A stretch of DNA of 51,811 nucleotides. Source: Firmicutes bacterium HGW-Firmicutes-8 (lineage in GTDB: Bacteria > Bacillota > Thermincolia > Thermincolales > UBA2595). Positions 23,600 to 31,839 of the stretch are shown here, piece after piece. The translations under genes were made by a program, and so were the position numbers. The DNA is taken from assembly GCA_002840165.1 (NCBI GenBank), contig PGZN01000031.1:1-51811 (forward strand). The letters are read 5' to 3'. A model generated the notes under the pieces. It saw only the letters and a list, made by a program, of their open reading frames with translations. It made no database searches and was not told the origin of the DNA. Within the stretch, counting starts at the first letter, position 1. The number at the start of each line of letters is the position of its first letter.

Positions 23600-24673
23600 A
23601 TGAAAAAAGTTCTTGTTGAACAACTTCAAATAGGAATGGTAATCGGGAAAGCGGTGTGCACTGCTGACGGTACAATGATGTACACCCCCGGAACGGTAGT
23701 CGAGCCGGACTGTATAAAACAAATCCTTGATGCCGGAATTGAATTCGTCGAAGTTAAAGACAGGAAAACAGTCTCCTCTACAGAAAAGGAAATCACCCGG
23801 GATGAAATAACACGGGTCGTCCGGGAAATATTTAAGGATATCACATTGACTAGTCCTTTGGAACAGGGGACAGTTAAGCGGAGCATCAACGAGATGCTGC
23901 GCCAGGTCCTGAAAGACCGGTGTGTAATGCTTCACCTGACTGAGGTCAGGGGTTCGGATTCCTACATCTTTACCCATTCTGTTAATGTATGTATGCTTTC
24001 TCTTATTGTCGGCCTTTTTCTCAAACTCAAGAGGGACCAGCTCAAAGACTTGGGCCTGGCGGCGCTGCTGCATGACGTGGGCAGGAACCGGGTGCCCAAA
24101 ACTATCCTGTATAAACCTTCCGCCCTCACTGTGGAAGAATTCGAACAGGTTAAGAGGCACAGTATTTACGGTTACGATATGCTCAAAATCTATCGCCAGC
24201 TGCCGGAAACCGTCATCCTCACCGCCCTCCAGCACCATGAGCGGCTTGACGGGTCAGGCTACCCGAACGGGCTGCGGGGTGATGAGATAGGGTTATTTGC
24301 GCGGATTGTTGCGGTAGCTGATGTGTTTGATGCCCTGCTGGCCGACCGGCCCTTCCGGAAAGCGTTTTTCCCCCACCAGGCAGTGGATATTATCGTAAAT
24401 TCCTCCGGGCTGTTTGATGCCGAGGTTCTCAGAGTCTTTGTTGAAAATGTAGCTATTTATCCTCTGGGAAGTGTGGTTTCCCTGAATAACGGGGAGATTG
24501 GCGTAGTGGTTGATATGAATAAAGGCCGCCAGACCCGGCCTGTTATAAGGATCATGTATGACCGGGATGCTCAGAAGGTCCATTTCATAAAAGAGATAGA
24601 TCTCTCCAAGCGCCTGGACCTTTTTATCACCAAAATCCTAAAAGAAGAACAGGTAGAAAACATTATCGGGTAA
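23600..24673 (+). CDS. HD-GYP domain protein, putative cyclic-di-GMP phosphodiesterase
   Basis: A 357-residue protein. ATG 23600 follows GAAGGTGG; a longer frame overlapping cysK is rejected. The N-terminal ~100 residues (VLVEQLQIGMVIGKAVCTAD) resemble the small beta domain often seen before HD-GYP. The HD-GYP domain (about 110-300) has FTHSVNVCMLSL, AALLHDVGRNRVP (HD pair near 157), KRHSIYGYDML, and the signature HHERLDGSGYPNGLRGDEI near 212, then ARIVAVADVFDALLADRPFR. All metal and GYP residues are present, so it should degrade cyclic di-GMP. The C-terminal tail holds a PilZ-unlike beta-rich segment. A terminator overlaps its stop. Lying just before the capsule locus, it might influence it (inference). 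Confidence 0.92.
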   Translation: MKKVLVEQLQIGMVIGKAVCTADGTMMYTPGTVVEPDCIKQILDAGIEFVEVKDRKTVSSTEKEITRDEITRVVREIFKDITLTSPLEQGTVKRSINEMLRQVLKDRCVMLHLTEVRGSDSYIFTHSVNVCMLSLIVGLFLKLKRDQLKDLGLAALLHDVGRNRVPKTILYKPSALTVEEFEQVKRHSIYGYDMLKIYRQLPETVILTALQHHERLDGSGYPNGLRGDEIGLFARIVAVADVFDALLADRPFRKAFFPHQAVDIIVNSSGLFDAEVLRVFVENVAIYPLGSVVSLNNGEIGVVVDMNKGRQTRPVIRIMYDRDAQKVHFIKEIDLSKRLDLFITKILKEEQVENIIG

Positions 24674-24687
24674 CCACCCGTTTTTTT
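24667..24687 (+). terminator. Terminator overlapping the HD-GYP stop codon
   Basis: CGGGT (24667-24671), loop AACC, ACCCG (24676-24680), then seven T. The TAA stop is at 24671-24673, overlapping the last stem base and the loop. Confidence 0.85.
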
Positions 24688-24746
24688 CTGTCCTGCTTTC
24701 CATATTGCCAGAAAGTTTGAAAAAATTAGGAGGAAAATATTTGTTG

Positions 24747-24815
24747 ATGTCGAATTATACAAATACAGATGAGCGTAAAGGGGAAACGATTGCTAACCAT
24801 GTCGAAACAGGTTGA
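24747..24815 (+). CDS. 22-residue upstream ORF overlapping the ligase gene start
   Basis: The best ribosome site here, AGGAGG (24728-24733), is followed by TTG TTG ATG of a short frame (MSNYTNTDERKGETIANHVE, then TG and stop at 24813-24815). This frame overlaps the likely starts of the next gene (24790 or 24799) in another phase. It could be a leader peptide coupling translation of the downstream membrane protein, or a chance frame. No family is recognised. Confidence 0.4.
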   Translation: MSNYTNTDERKGETIANHVETG

Positions 24816-27156
24816 TTCTAATTTCAAGCCAATATTAAATATAAACCTGCGTGTATTTGTAAAGATAGGTTTGGTTTTCCTGCTGTTTTACCCGCCTTTT
24901 CTGCGGGGGCTGTTTTTCGCCCCCGAATTGTTGATGACCCATATGTTTACCGCCGTTTTATTTGCCCTGTGCTGGTATGATAAGCTGCTGCGGCGGGAGG
25001 TATCATTTCTCAAGGGGCCTCTCGATTATTCCATTTCAGCCTTTATTTTAATCTATGCCCTTTCTTTAATCGGCGCGGTTAATATGCGGGGCGCCGTGGG
25101 TGAACTGTTAAAGGTAATCAATTACTTCATGGTCTATTGGATTGCAGCCCAGACCGTTAAGTCAGAGAAGGATATCAAAGTCCTGTACAGGGCTATTTTT
25201 ATTAGCGCGGTAGGTGTCGCGGCAGTCGGCCTGGGGGCGGCTATGGGGTATATTAAATACCCGGCGGCCATTGTAGGAAACAGGATTTATTCTACTCTGC
25301 AGTACCCTAACACAACCGCCGCTTTTCTTGCTCTGGCCACTTTTCTTGGTTTTGCCCTGCTGAACACGAGCCGGACCAGGGCAGGTAAGATAATATATAT
25401 GACAGGCAATATGCTTCTGATGGCAGTTATCGTGGCTTCACAGTCCAGGGGCAGTTGGTTCCTTTACCCCCTGGTCTTGATTTTATTCTTTATAGGAATG
25501 CCTAAGTATTATCGTTTTTCAACTTTTTATAACCTGGTTATAGCTTTAGGAGTCGGCCTTCAGGCAGCCAGGGTTCTGATCCCAAGAATGTTGGCCGGGA
25601 CAGGGCAGGGCGCCCTGAAGTACATAGTTTTGGGGATGATAATTACAGCAGCCGCTCAGTGGGGTTATGATTTGGTTATTGCCTGGATGGACAGGCGGGA
25701 GGTCAGGGCAGGTACCCGTAAGCTGTTTGGGGCAGGGGTGGCAGCCTATGCCCTGGTAGTGGCAGTCGTTTATGTGACCTATACGGCTCAGGCCGTACCG
25801 TCTGTAGCGGCCCAGTTTGCTCCTGCTGATGCATTGAACCGGGCCGGTACTATTAATAATCAGGATACCAGCTTTGTGGCCAGGTTAGATTTAAACAAAA
25901 CTGCCTTTAAAATGGCCCTGGATTATCCCTTTAACGGCCTTGGCGGGGAAGGATGGAATGCCCTTTATCACCGCTATATGCCATACCTTATATATAGTTC
26001 CGAGACCCACAATTATCCGGCCAAAGTACTGGTAGAAACCGGATTTTTAGGGCTGTTTGCTTTGTGCGCCATCTGGATCTTCTGGTTAAAGAACCTGTAC
26101 CGGTTATGGCGGGCCAGATTAGAGGAAGACAGTTGGATTTTAGTCTGGGGCGCCGGGATTGGCGCTGTCACATTAGGCATTCACAGCATCTATGACTTTG
26201 ATTTGTCTATGGGGGCGATGGGTATTGTCTTATGGGGCCTATGGGGAATTACCAGAGGAGCTGGGAAGTTATACCTTCCATGTGACAGCCCTGTTCACGG
26301 TAATTCTAAAAAAGCGCTGCTTACCCTGTTGGCCGGTACGTTGGGGGCAGCTGTGCTGTTTATTCCTGGGTTTAGCCTATATAAGGCCGGTGAAGCCGGG
26401 GCCGAAGGGGCCAAAGCTATGACCGGCAGGAATTGGGTCGAGGCGGAAAAGAAGCTGCTGCAAGCAGTCCGGCTTGATCCCCTTAGCGCCAGTTACGCGG
26501 CTGATTTGGCCCATGTTTACACAATCAAAGGAATAGCCGCCAATGACCGGTCCCAGCTTGACCTGGCCCGGGATTATGCCCGCCGGGCGGTTAAATATGA
26601 CCCATATAACTATCAGGTCCGCCTGCGTTTAATGCTTGTTTCACTTTTATCAGGCCAGGTTGAGCGGGCAGTTGAGGATGCCGAAAGCCTGGTGGCGCAG
26701 AATCCTTTGGATGTACATAATTTTGAAATCCTGGGTAAGATGTATATAGCCTCAGGCCGCTATCTGTACGAGAGTGGAGAAAAAGAAAAAGCCAGGACAT
26801 GCTGGCGGAAAACTTCTGGGTTAAGGACACAATTGGTTGAAAAAATCAAGGGACTAGACCACTCAACCGTGGGGCAGGGCGACCCTCTACAGGTTACCCC
26901 GGTAATTAACCTGTTTGAAGGTGAGGCGGCATACCTGTTGGGTGATTACAGTAAAGCCCGAACTTTGCTGAAAGGGGCCATTGAGGCAGACCAATCGCTG
27001 GCGGAACCATTGCGCACCGAAGCGCTGCTTTATCTTAATGCTGTTAAAGCTAAAGAGGGCAATCTGGACGAAGCCCAACGTGAAATTACTCAACTGGCTG
27101 AAAACCTTCCCGGGTTAGCTGCGGAATTCCGGAAGCTCCTGCAGGTAACACCGTAG
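24790..27156 (+). CDS. O-antigen ligase/polymerase-like membrane protein with C-terminal TPRs
   Basis: About 788 residues from TTG 24790, which has AAAGGGG at 24777-24783; ATG 24769 and ATG 24799 are alternatives. Residues ~20-560 contain about 12 hydrophobic spans with the Wzy_C/O-antigen-ligase region: YSTLQYPNTTAAFLAL, SQSRGSWFLYPL, and the large outer loop with DYPFNGLGGEGWNALYHRY and SETHNYPAKVLVETGFLGL. From ~545 on there are helical TPR-like repeats (AEKKLLQAVRLDPLSASYAA, ARRAVKYDPYNYQVRLRLML). It likely transfers or polymerises a lipid-linked glycan outside the membrane, with the TPRs as a protein-docking part. It opens the polysaccharide locus, GC-rich like the host genes. A second Wzy-like protein exists at 43667. 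Confidence 0.88.
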   Translation: MLTMSKQVDSNFKPILNINLRVFVKIGLVFLLFYPPFLRGLFFAPELLMTHMFTAVLFALCWYDKLLRREVSFLKGPLDYSISAFILIYALSLIGAVNMRGAVGELLKVINYFMVYWIAAQTVKSEKDIKVLYRAIFISAVGVAAVGLGAAMGYIKYPAAIVGNRIYSTLQYPNTTAAFLALATFLGFALLNTSRTRAGKIIYMTGNMLLMAVIVASQSRGSWFLYPLVLILFFIGMPKYYRFSTFYNLVIALGVGLQAARVLIPRMLAGTGQGALKYIVLGMIITAAAQWGYDLVIAWMDRREVRAGTRKLFGAGVAAYALVVAVVYVTYTAQAVPSVAAQFAPADALNRAGTINNQDTSFVARLDLNKTAFKMALDYPFNGLGGEGWNALYHRYMPYLIYSSETHNYPAKVLVETGFLGLFALCAIWIFWLKNLYRLWRARLEEDSWILVWGAGIGAVTLGIHSIYDFDLSMGAMGIVLWGLWGITRGAGKLYLPCDSPVHGNSKKALLTLLAGTLGAAVLFIPGFSLYKAGEAGAEGAKAMTGRNWVEAEKKLLQAVRLDPLSASYAADLAHVYTIKGIAANDRSQLDLARDYARRAVKYDPYNYQVRLRLMLVSLLSGQVERAVEDAESLVAQNPLDVHNFEILGKMYIASGRYLYESGEKEKARTCWRKTSGLRTQLVEKIKGLDHSTVGQGDPLQVTPVINLFEGEAAYLLGDYSKARTLLKGAIEADQSLAEPLRTEALLYLNAVKAKEGNLDEAQREITQLAENLPGLAAEFRKLLQVTP

Positions 27157-27205
27157 AACAGAAATCCTTGATAGCTATAATATATCGTAAAAATAGGGGG
27201 AAACA

Positions 27206-28537
27206 ATGGACAAGCCGGAATTTGTTGATTTGGAAAGTATTGATTTAAGAGTATATTTGAAAATACTGCTGAAAAGGAAATGGTTAATTGCCGGAATTAC
27301 CCTATTGGCAGTTATGACCAGCGGGATACTAAGTTTCTTTGTGTTGTCACCTGTGTACCAAAGTAAGACAGTTATCATGGTTAAAGAGTACCAGGATCCT
27401 AAAGCCACACAAAGGCAGGACCAGTCTGATGACCTGGAGGGGGTAGTCAGTTCCCTTTCCCGTTTACCCCAGATGACTATCAAAACCTATGTTGGGCAAA
27501 TCAAAAATGAGGCCCTGATGAGAAATGTTATTCAGGCCTTAAAACTGGATCAGGCCATTTATGACCCGAATACACTGGCAGGTCTAATTGATGTGAAAGC
27601 TGTTCCGGAAACCAACCTTATTGAATTGTCAGTGAAAAATAACGATCCTGTGTTAGCGGCTAAAATCGCGAATACAACGGCTGAGAAGTTTTTGGAATTT
27701 GTCGGCTCGGCTAATGAACAGCAGTTAGTCCGTTCTGCCGAATTCCTTACCAAACAGTTATCAGAAAAGAATAAAGAATTAAACATAGCTGCGGGTGAAC
27801 TGAATAAATACCGCAATCAGGCCCGGAACGTGGCTTTTTTGGAACAGGAGGCTCAGAATAAAAACAATAACCTGGCAAATTCCCAAAGCCGGCTTTTGCT
27901 GGTGGAAGCGGATTATCAACAGTCACTGGCTGGGAAGACGGCTGCCGAACAGAGGCTGAAAACAGTTCCTCAGAAAATTAGTATTAAGAAATTAGATCCT
28001 GAAACGGGAAAACTTATTGAAACCGAGGAAATTAATCCTGCTTACGCGGAATTGTCTCGACTGTTTGCCCAGCAGGAGGTTGAACTGGCGCAGATTGAGG
28101 CTAAGAAAAACAGCATTAATGGACAAGTTGAGAAGCTGCAAAATGAATTAAAAACCCTTCAGGCGGAATTAAGCAGTAAACGTGAAACTGATACGTTATT
28201 GCAGGAAAAGGTTGATCAGATTAAGCAGACCAGAGATGTTTTGGCTGAAAAGCTGACCCAGGTGGAGATTGTTAAGGCAGTAAACCTCAGTCAAACCAGC
28301 CTGCAGATAGTAACTCCCGCTTATCCCCAAAACAACCCCATCAGCCCTAGAAAAATGCTTAATATAGCCATTGCCCTGGTTCTTGGTTTAATGATATCGG
28401 TAGGCCTGGCCTTGATCCTGGAACTTACGGATAATACAATTAATAAAGCTGAAGATGTTGAACAGCACCTGGGACTGCCGATTTTAGGGGCGATTCCCCT
28501 GGCTCAGGCGGAAGATATGGAACAGGAAGGGGTGTGA
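27206..28537 (+). CDS. Wzz/CapA-type polysaccharide co-polymerase
   Basis: A 443-residue chain-length/export regulator of the Wzz family. It has an N-terminal membrane span (about 30-50, KWLIAGITLLAVMTSGILSF), an extracytoplasmic coiled-coil region (about 150-360), and a C-terminal span (MLNIAIALVLGLMISVGLAL) preceded by the P-rich PQNNPISPRK motif. The cytoplasmic tail after the second span is the usual activator of a separate kinase, here the next gene, 4 bp downstream. ATG 27206 follows AGGGGG. Together with CapB and CpsB it forms the bacterial tyrosine-kinase module that sets polymer length. Confidence 0.93.
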   Translation: MDKPEFVDLESIDLRVYLKILLKRKWLIAGITLLAVMTSGILSFFVLSPVYQSKTVIMVKEYQDPKATQRQDQSDDLEGVVSSLSRLPQMTIKTYVGQIKNEALMRNVIQALKLDQAIYDPNTLAGLIDVKAVPETNLIELSVKNNDPVLAAKIANTTAEKFLEFVGSANEQQLVRSAEFLTKQLSEKNKELNIAAGELNKYRNQARNVAFLEQEAQNKNNNLANSQSRLLLVEADYQQSLAGKTAAEQRLKTVPQKISIKKLDPETGKLIETEEINPAYAELSRLFAQQEVELAQIEAKKNSINGQVEKLQNELKTLQAELSSKRETDTLLQEKVDQIKQTRDVLAEKLTQVEIVKAVNLSQTSLQIVTPAYPQNNPISPRKMLNIAIALVLGLMISVGLALILELTDNTINKAEDVEQHLGLPILGAIPLAQAEDMEQEGV

Positions 28538-28541
28538 TTCA

Positions 28542-29246
28542 TTGAAAAATGAAGAACACAGGCATTTAATCACCCATAACAAACCCAAGTCTCCAATAGC
28601 TGAGGCATATAGGACCCTTAGGACAAATATACATTTTTCGGGTATGGACAACCCCTTTAAGACTATTTTAGTTACCAGCGCCGGCACAGGGGAAGGTAAG
28701 TCAACCACATTGGCCAATTTGGCGGTAGCAATAGCCCAAACAGGGATGCAGGTTTTAATCATAGATTGTGATTTGCGAAAACCTGTCCAGCATAAGGTTT
28801 TTGAATTACCGAACAAACAGGGTTTAACCAATATCCTGGTGGAACAGCTGCCCTTAGAAAGCGCTGTCCAGTTTACAAGAGTCAACAACCTTTCGGTGCT
28901 GACCTCCGGCCCGATTCCTCCCAACCCCTCTGAGCTTTTAGGCTGCGAGCGGATGAAGGGTCTTCTTCAGCAATTGAAAAATAAGTACGATACTGTTCTT
29001 ATTGACAGCCCACCCACAGTTGCCGTCACCGATGCCGCAGTGCTGTCAGCCCAGGTAGACGGGGTGATTCTGGTACTAAGGTCCGGGGTGGCGAAAATTG
29101 ACATGGCTAAACAGGCCAAAGAACAGATTGAAAAAGCTAACGGTAAAATTATTGGCACTGTGCTCTACGGGGTTAATTATTCAGGTGAGGATTATCAGTA
29201 TTACTATTATTACGGGGAGAAGAAAGGCCGGAACTTAAATGCTTGA
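28542..29246 (+). CDS. CapB/YwqD-type tyrosine autokinase
   Basis: A 234-residue cytoplasmic BY-kinase. It has SPIAEAYRTLRTNIHF, Walker A GTGEGKSTT (48-55), Walker A' LIIDCDLRKP, Walker B VLIDSPPT, and a C-terminal tyrosine cluster DYQYYYYYGEKK that is autophosphorylated. TTG 28542 is used, with GAAGGGG upstream. The membrane partner is the preceding Wzz-like protein and the phosphatase is the overlapping next gene. This split architecture is typical of Gram-positive bacteria. Confidence 0.94.
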   Translation: MKNEEHRHLITHNKPKSPIAEAYRTLRTNIHFSGMDNPFKTILVTSAGTGEGKSTTLANLAVAIAQTGMQVLIIDCDLRKPVQHKVFELPNKQGLTNILVEQLPLESAVQFTRVNNLSVLTSGPIPPNPSELLGCERMKGLLQQLKNKYDTVLIDSPPTVAVTDAAVLSAQVDGVILVLRSGVAKIDMAKQAKEQIEKANGKIIGTVLYGVNYSGEDYQYYYYYGEKKGRNLNA

Positions 29247-30033
29247 TTTTCATTCCCATATCCTCCCCGGCCTGGATGACGGGGCCCCTGACATGGAGAC
29301 CGCCCTGGCAATGGCACGGATTGCTGTGGAAGATGGGATTACGACGATGGTTGCTACTCCTCATTTTATTGAAGGGAGCATGGAGAATAACAGGGATTTA
29401 ATCCTGGGGAAAGTCACCGAGTTTCAGCGGGTCCTTTATGAAGTGAACATTCTGTTAAAGGTTCTTCCGGGCTGTGAGGTATTCCTGAGCCCTGACACCC
29501 CCGCCCGCCTGCAAAAAGGGGAGCTGATGACAGTCAACAATAAAGGGAAACACCTTTTAGTAGAGCTGCCCTTGCAGTGTGTGCCCAGCTATGCGGAGCA
29601 GGTTCTTTTTGATTTAAAGGTGATGGGGGTAACCCCTGTGATTGCTCATCCTGAAAGAAATGTTGAGCTGGCAGGCAAACCGGAGCTGTTCCTGAACCTT
29701 GTAAACAGGGGCTGCCTTATGCAGATAAACGGTGGCAGCATTAACGGATTATACGGAAAGAAAGTCCAAAAAGCAGCCCGGATTTTGATAATTAATGGGC
29801 TGATTCATTTTATTGGATCAGATGGGCATTCGTGTAATCGCAGAACAACCCGAATCCGGAAGGCATTGGATACTATAGAAAAATTCAGAGCCGGACAAAA
29901 AAACACAGTGATGGGGTATTCGAATAAGGTAATAAACGGGGAGGACCTAATACCGATAACACCAATAAGTATTGATGGGCCGATGATCAATATCTGGCAA
30001 AAATGCAAAGAAAAGATATGGAGTTTCTTGTAA
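29239..30033 (+). CDS. CpsB/YwqE-type tyrosine phosphatase (PHP family)
   Basis: A 264-residue metal-dependent phosphatase that removes phosphate from the CapB tyrosines. The PHP signature is MLDFHSHILPGLDDGAPDME at the N-terminus; further metal ligands are ATPHFIEG, GCEVFLS, PVIAHPERN and GSDGHSCNRRT. ATG 29239 overlaps the kinase end by 8 bp, indicating translational coupling. Length is normal. It is the last gene with GC-rich host-like codons before the AT-rich island; a decayed fragment of a second cpsB follows. Confidence 0.94.
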   Translation: MLDFHSHILPGLDDGAPDMETALAMARIAVEDGITTMVATPHFIEGSMENNRDLILGKVTEFQRVLYEVNILLKVLPGCEVFLSPDTPARLQKGELMTVNNKGKHLLVELPLQCVPSYAEQVLFDLKVMGVTPVIAHPERNVELAGKPELFLNLVNRGCLMQINGGSINGLYGKKVQKAARILIINGLIHFIGSDGHSCNRRTTRIRKALDTIEKFRAGQKNTVMGYSNKVINGEDLIPITPISIDGPMINIWQKCKEKIWSFL

Positions 30034-30114
30034 TTTCGAGGATTTTTTTGCTTTGGGTCTGACATTATTTTTGGGACTTAGACAATTAATTATGGTACAT
30101 TAGTAAATGTCGGA

Positions 30115-30237
30115 ATGGCCAGGACTGCGGTGGAGGATGGGATTACGACAATGGTGGCAACCCATCATTTCCGAATACTCCAACTCTTTTTAAAAAGGGA
30201 GAGTTAATGACAATAAAAAACGGCGGGAAGTACCTTC
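30115..30237 (+). pseudogene. Decayed cpsB fragment
   Basis: Two pieces match the intact cpsB just upstream: MARTAVEDGITTMVATHHF (from 30115) parallels MARIAVEDGITTMVATPHF, and FKKGELMTIKNGGKYL parallels LQKGELMTVNNKGKHL. The intervening ~60 codons of the intact gene are missing and the pieces are in different frames. This is a remnant of a second, related cpsB. It fills the gap before the PIG-L gene. Confidence 0.8.
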
Positions 30238-30271
30238 AGCAGGAGGAAGGTCGCCGAAGATTAGGGAGTCC

Positions 30272-31003
30272 ATGACGGATTTATACGAAGTAAGGGAGGA
30301 CAAGCCGTTGTCTTATTTAATAGTGGTAGCACATCCTGATGATGAAATTTTAGGTGCCGGAGCTACTATATTAAAACTGGCTGAAGTTGGTCGTGAAGTA
30401 AATATTTGCATCTTATCTGGAGATGTCGATGCTAGACAACATAGACCAACTACAAAACATTTGGACCAAGATATCAATGAAGCCATAACTCTTTTAGGGG
30501 TTAAAAGAGTCACAAAAGGACACTTCCCCAATATAGCATTTAATACAGAAAAACATTTGGATTTAGTTCAGTTTATAGAACAAGCAATTATTGAGACAGG
30601 GGCGGATGTGATTTTCACACATCATCCTGCTGATTTAAATAATGATCACTATCATACTTCCATTGCTTGTCAAGCGGCCTCTAGGTTATTTCAAAGAAGA
30701 GCCGATGTTGCTCCACTAAAGGAACTATTGTTTATGGAAGTACCCTCTGCAACAGAGTGGGGCCTTAATTATAGCATTAGACAATTTACACCTAATGTTT
30801 TCATAGAAGTCGGAGAAGAAAGAATTAATAAGAAGATTGAAGCTTTGTCTGCTTATCGAGGGGTCATGAGGGATTATCCTCATCCAAGAAGTATTGAAAC
30901 TCTTAAAGGACTTGCAGCATATAGAGGCAGTCAAGTTGGGGTGCAGTATGCTGAAGCTTTTGAAAACGTATTTAGAAGAATTGATAAGGAGAGTAACATT
31001 TAG
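30272..31003 (+). CDS. PIG-L/LmbE family N-deacetylase
   Basis: A 243-residue zinc-type N-acetyl-sugar deacetylase family member. The signature VVAHPDDEILGAGA has the metal ligands AHPDDE at 20-25; further conserved parts are ILSGD, THHPADLNNDHYHTS (a PxDxNxDH-like region) and AEAFENVFRRID. No signal peptide, so it acts on a cytoplasmic nucleotide sugar or lipid-linked sugar. ATG 30272 follows TAGGGAG. It is the first intact gene of the AT-rich island and lies 17 bp before a formyltransferase gene. The pair suggests deacetylation of an N-acetyl sugar followed by N-formylation (inference). Other known substrates of the family include GlcNAc-PI, GlcNAc-malate and antibiotics. Confidence 0.9.
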   Translation: MTDLYEVREDKPLSYLIVVAHPDDEILGAGATILKLAEVGREVNICILSGDVDARQHRPTTKHLDQDINEAITLLGVKRVTKGHFPNIAFNTEKHLDLVQFIEQAIIETGADVIFTHHPADLNNDHYHTSIACQAASRLFQRRADVAPLKELLFMEVPSATEWGLNYSIRQFTPNVFIEVGEERINKKIEALSAYRGVMRDYPHPRSIETLKGLAAYRGSQVGVQYAEAFENVFRRIDKESNI

Positions 31004-31020
31004 TTATGGGGTGAAGTAAT

Positions 31021-31836
31021 TTGAAAATGGCATTTGCAACCTGTGTCCAGTTGGGACTTAGTTGTATTGAACAAATATTTGAAATTGGCGGGGATTTGCA
31101 TTTGCTCATAACACTTAAGGATGAAAAAGCAGAAACCAAGTCTGGTAGAATTTATCTTGATGATATAGCGAAAGAGCAGAACGTGCCACTTTTAAAGATT
31201 AACAACATTAACGATAAAGAAGTTATTGAGGCTTTGACAGAACATCAAATAGATTGGCTTTTTATTATTGGCTGGTCGCAGATAGCTAAGGTAGAGTTAC
31301 TTAATACCCCGACCAATGGCTGCATCGGAATGCATCCAACTTTATTACCTAAAGGGAGAGGAAGGGCTGCTATCCCATGGGCTATCATCAAAGGACTTAA
31401 AAAAACCGGTGTAACAATGTTTAAGTTAGATGAAGGTGTTGATACTGGAGAAATTATCGGACTAGGCGTAATTGAGCTTGACGATAAAATTACCGCAACT
31501 GAGCTTTACAATAAGGTAAATGAGATGCATATTGAATTGATAGCAAAGTACTGGAACGACATCGTAAATAACCGTATGACACTTTTAAAGCAGAATGAAG
31601 CTGAAATTACCGAATGGCCGGGGCGTAAACCTGAAGACGGCGAGATACTAACTTCAATGACCATGGATGAAGCAGACAGAATGATCAGAGCTGTTACTCA
31701 TCCTTATCCGGGTGCTTTCTATAAGTATGGTGATAAGGTGCTAAGGATATGGTCTGCGAGAGTAGACGCACGAGAAGGCGAAATAAAGTTGTCTGATGGA
31801 TATTTGGTGCCGGTGGATTTTCAGATAGAAGGATAA
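31021..31836 (+). CDS. Formyltransferase family protein (putative sugar N-formyltransferase)
   Basis: A 271-residue protein related to the catalytic domain of methionyl-tRNA formyltransferase and to sugar N-formyltransferases such as the ArnA N-terminal domain, which use 10-formyl-tetrahydrofolate. The core is GCIGMHPTLLPKGRGRAAIP, with His105, then GVTMFKLDEGVDTGEIIG with Asp141. In classical members the triad is Asn-x-His ... Asp; here the Asn position is Gly103. The C-terminal ~70 residues (WPGRKPEDGEI, VTHPYPGAFY, KVLRIWSA) match the Fmt C-terminal type. TTG 31021 has GGGGTGAAG upstream; ATG 31027 is possible. Its place between a PIG-L deacetylase and the initiating sugar transferase argues for a polysaccharide role rather than initiator tRNA formylation. 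Confidence 0.85.
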   Translation: MKMAFATCVQLGLSCIEQIFEIGGDLHLLITLKDEKAETKSGRIYLDDIAKEQNVPLLKINNINDKEVIEALTEHQIDWLFIIGWSQIAKVELLNTPTNGCIGMHPTLLPKGRGRAAIPWAIIKGLKKTGVTMFKLDEGVDTGEIIGLGVIELDDKITATELYNKVNEMHIELIAKYWNDIVNNRMTLLKQNEAEITEWPGRKPEDGEILTSMTMDEADRMIRAVTHPYPGAFYKYGDKVLRIWSARVDAREGEIKLSDGYLVPVDFQIEG

Positions 31837-31839
31837 GGT

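Noticed and set aside
30272-31003. Assigning the PIG-L protein as BshB of bacillithiol synthesis
   Set aside because: Although bshC is in the window, this gene is inside the AT-rich capsule island next to a formyltransferase and sugar transferase, so a polysaccharide role is more likely.
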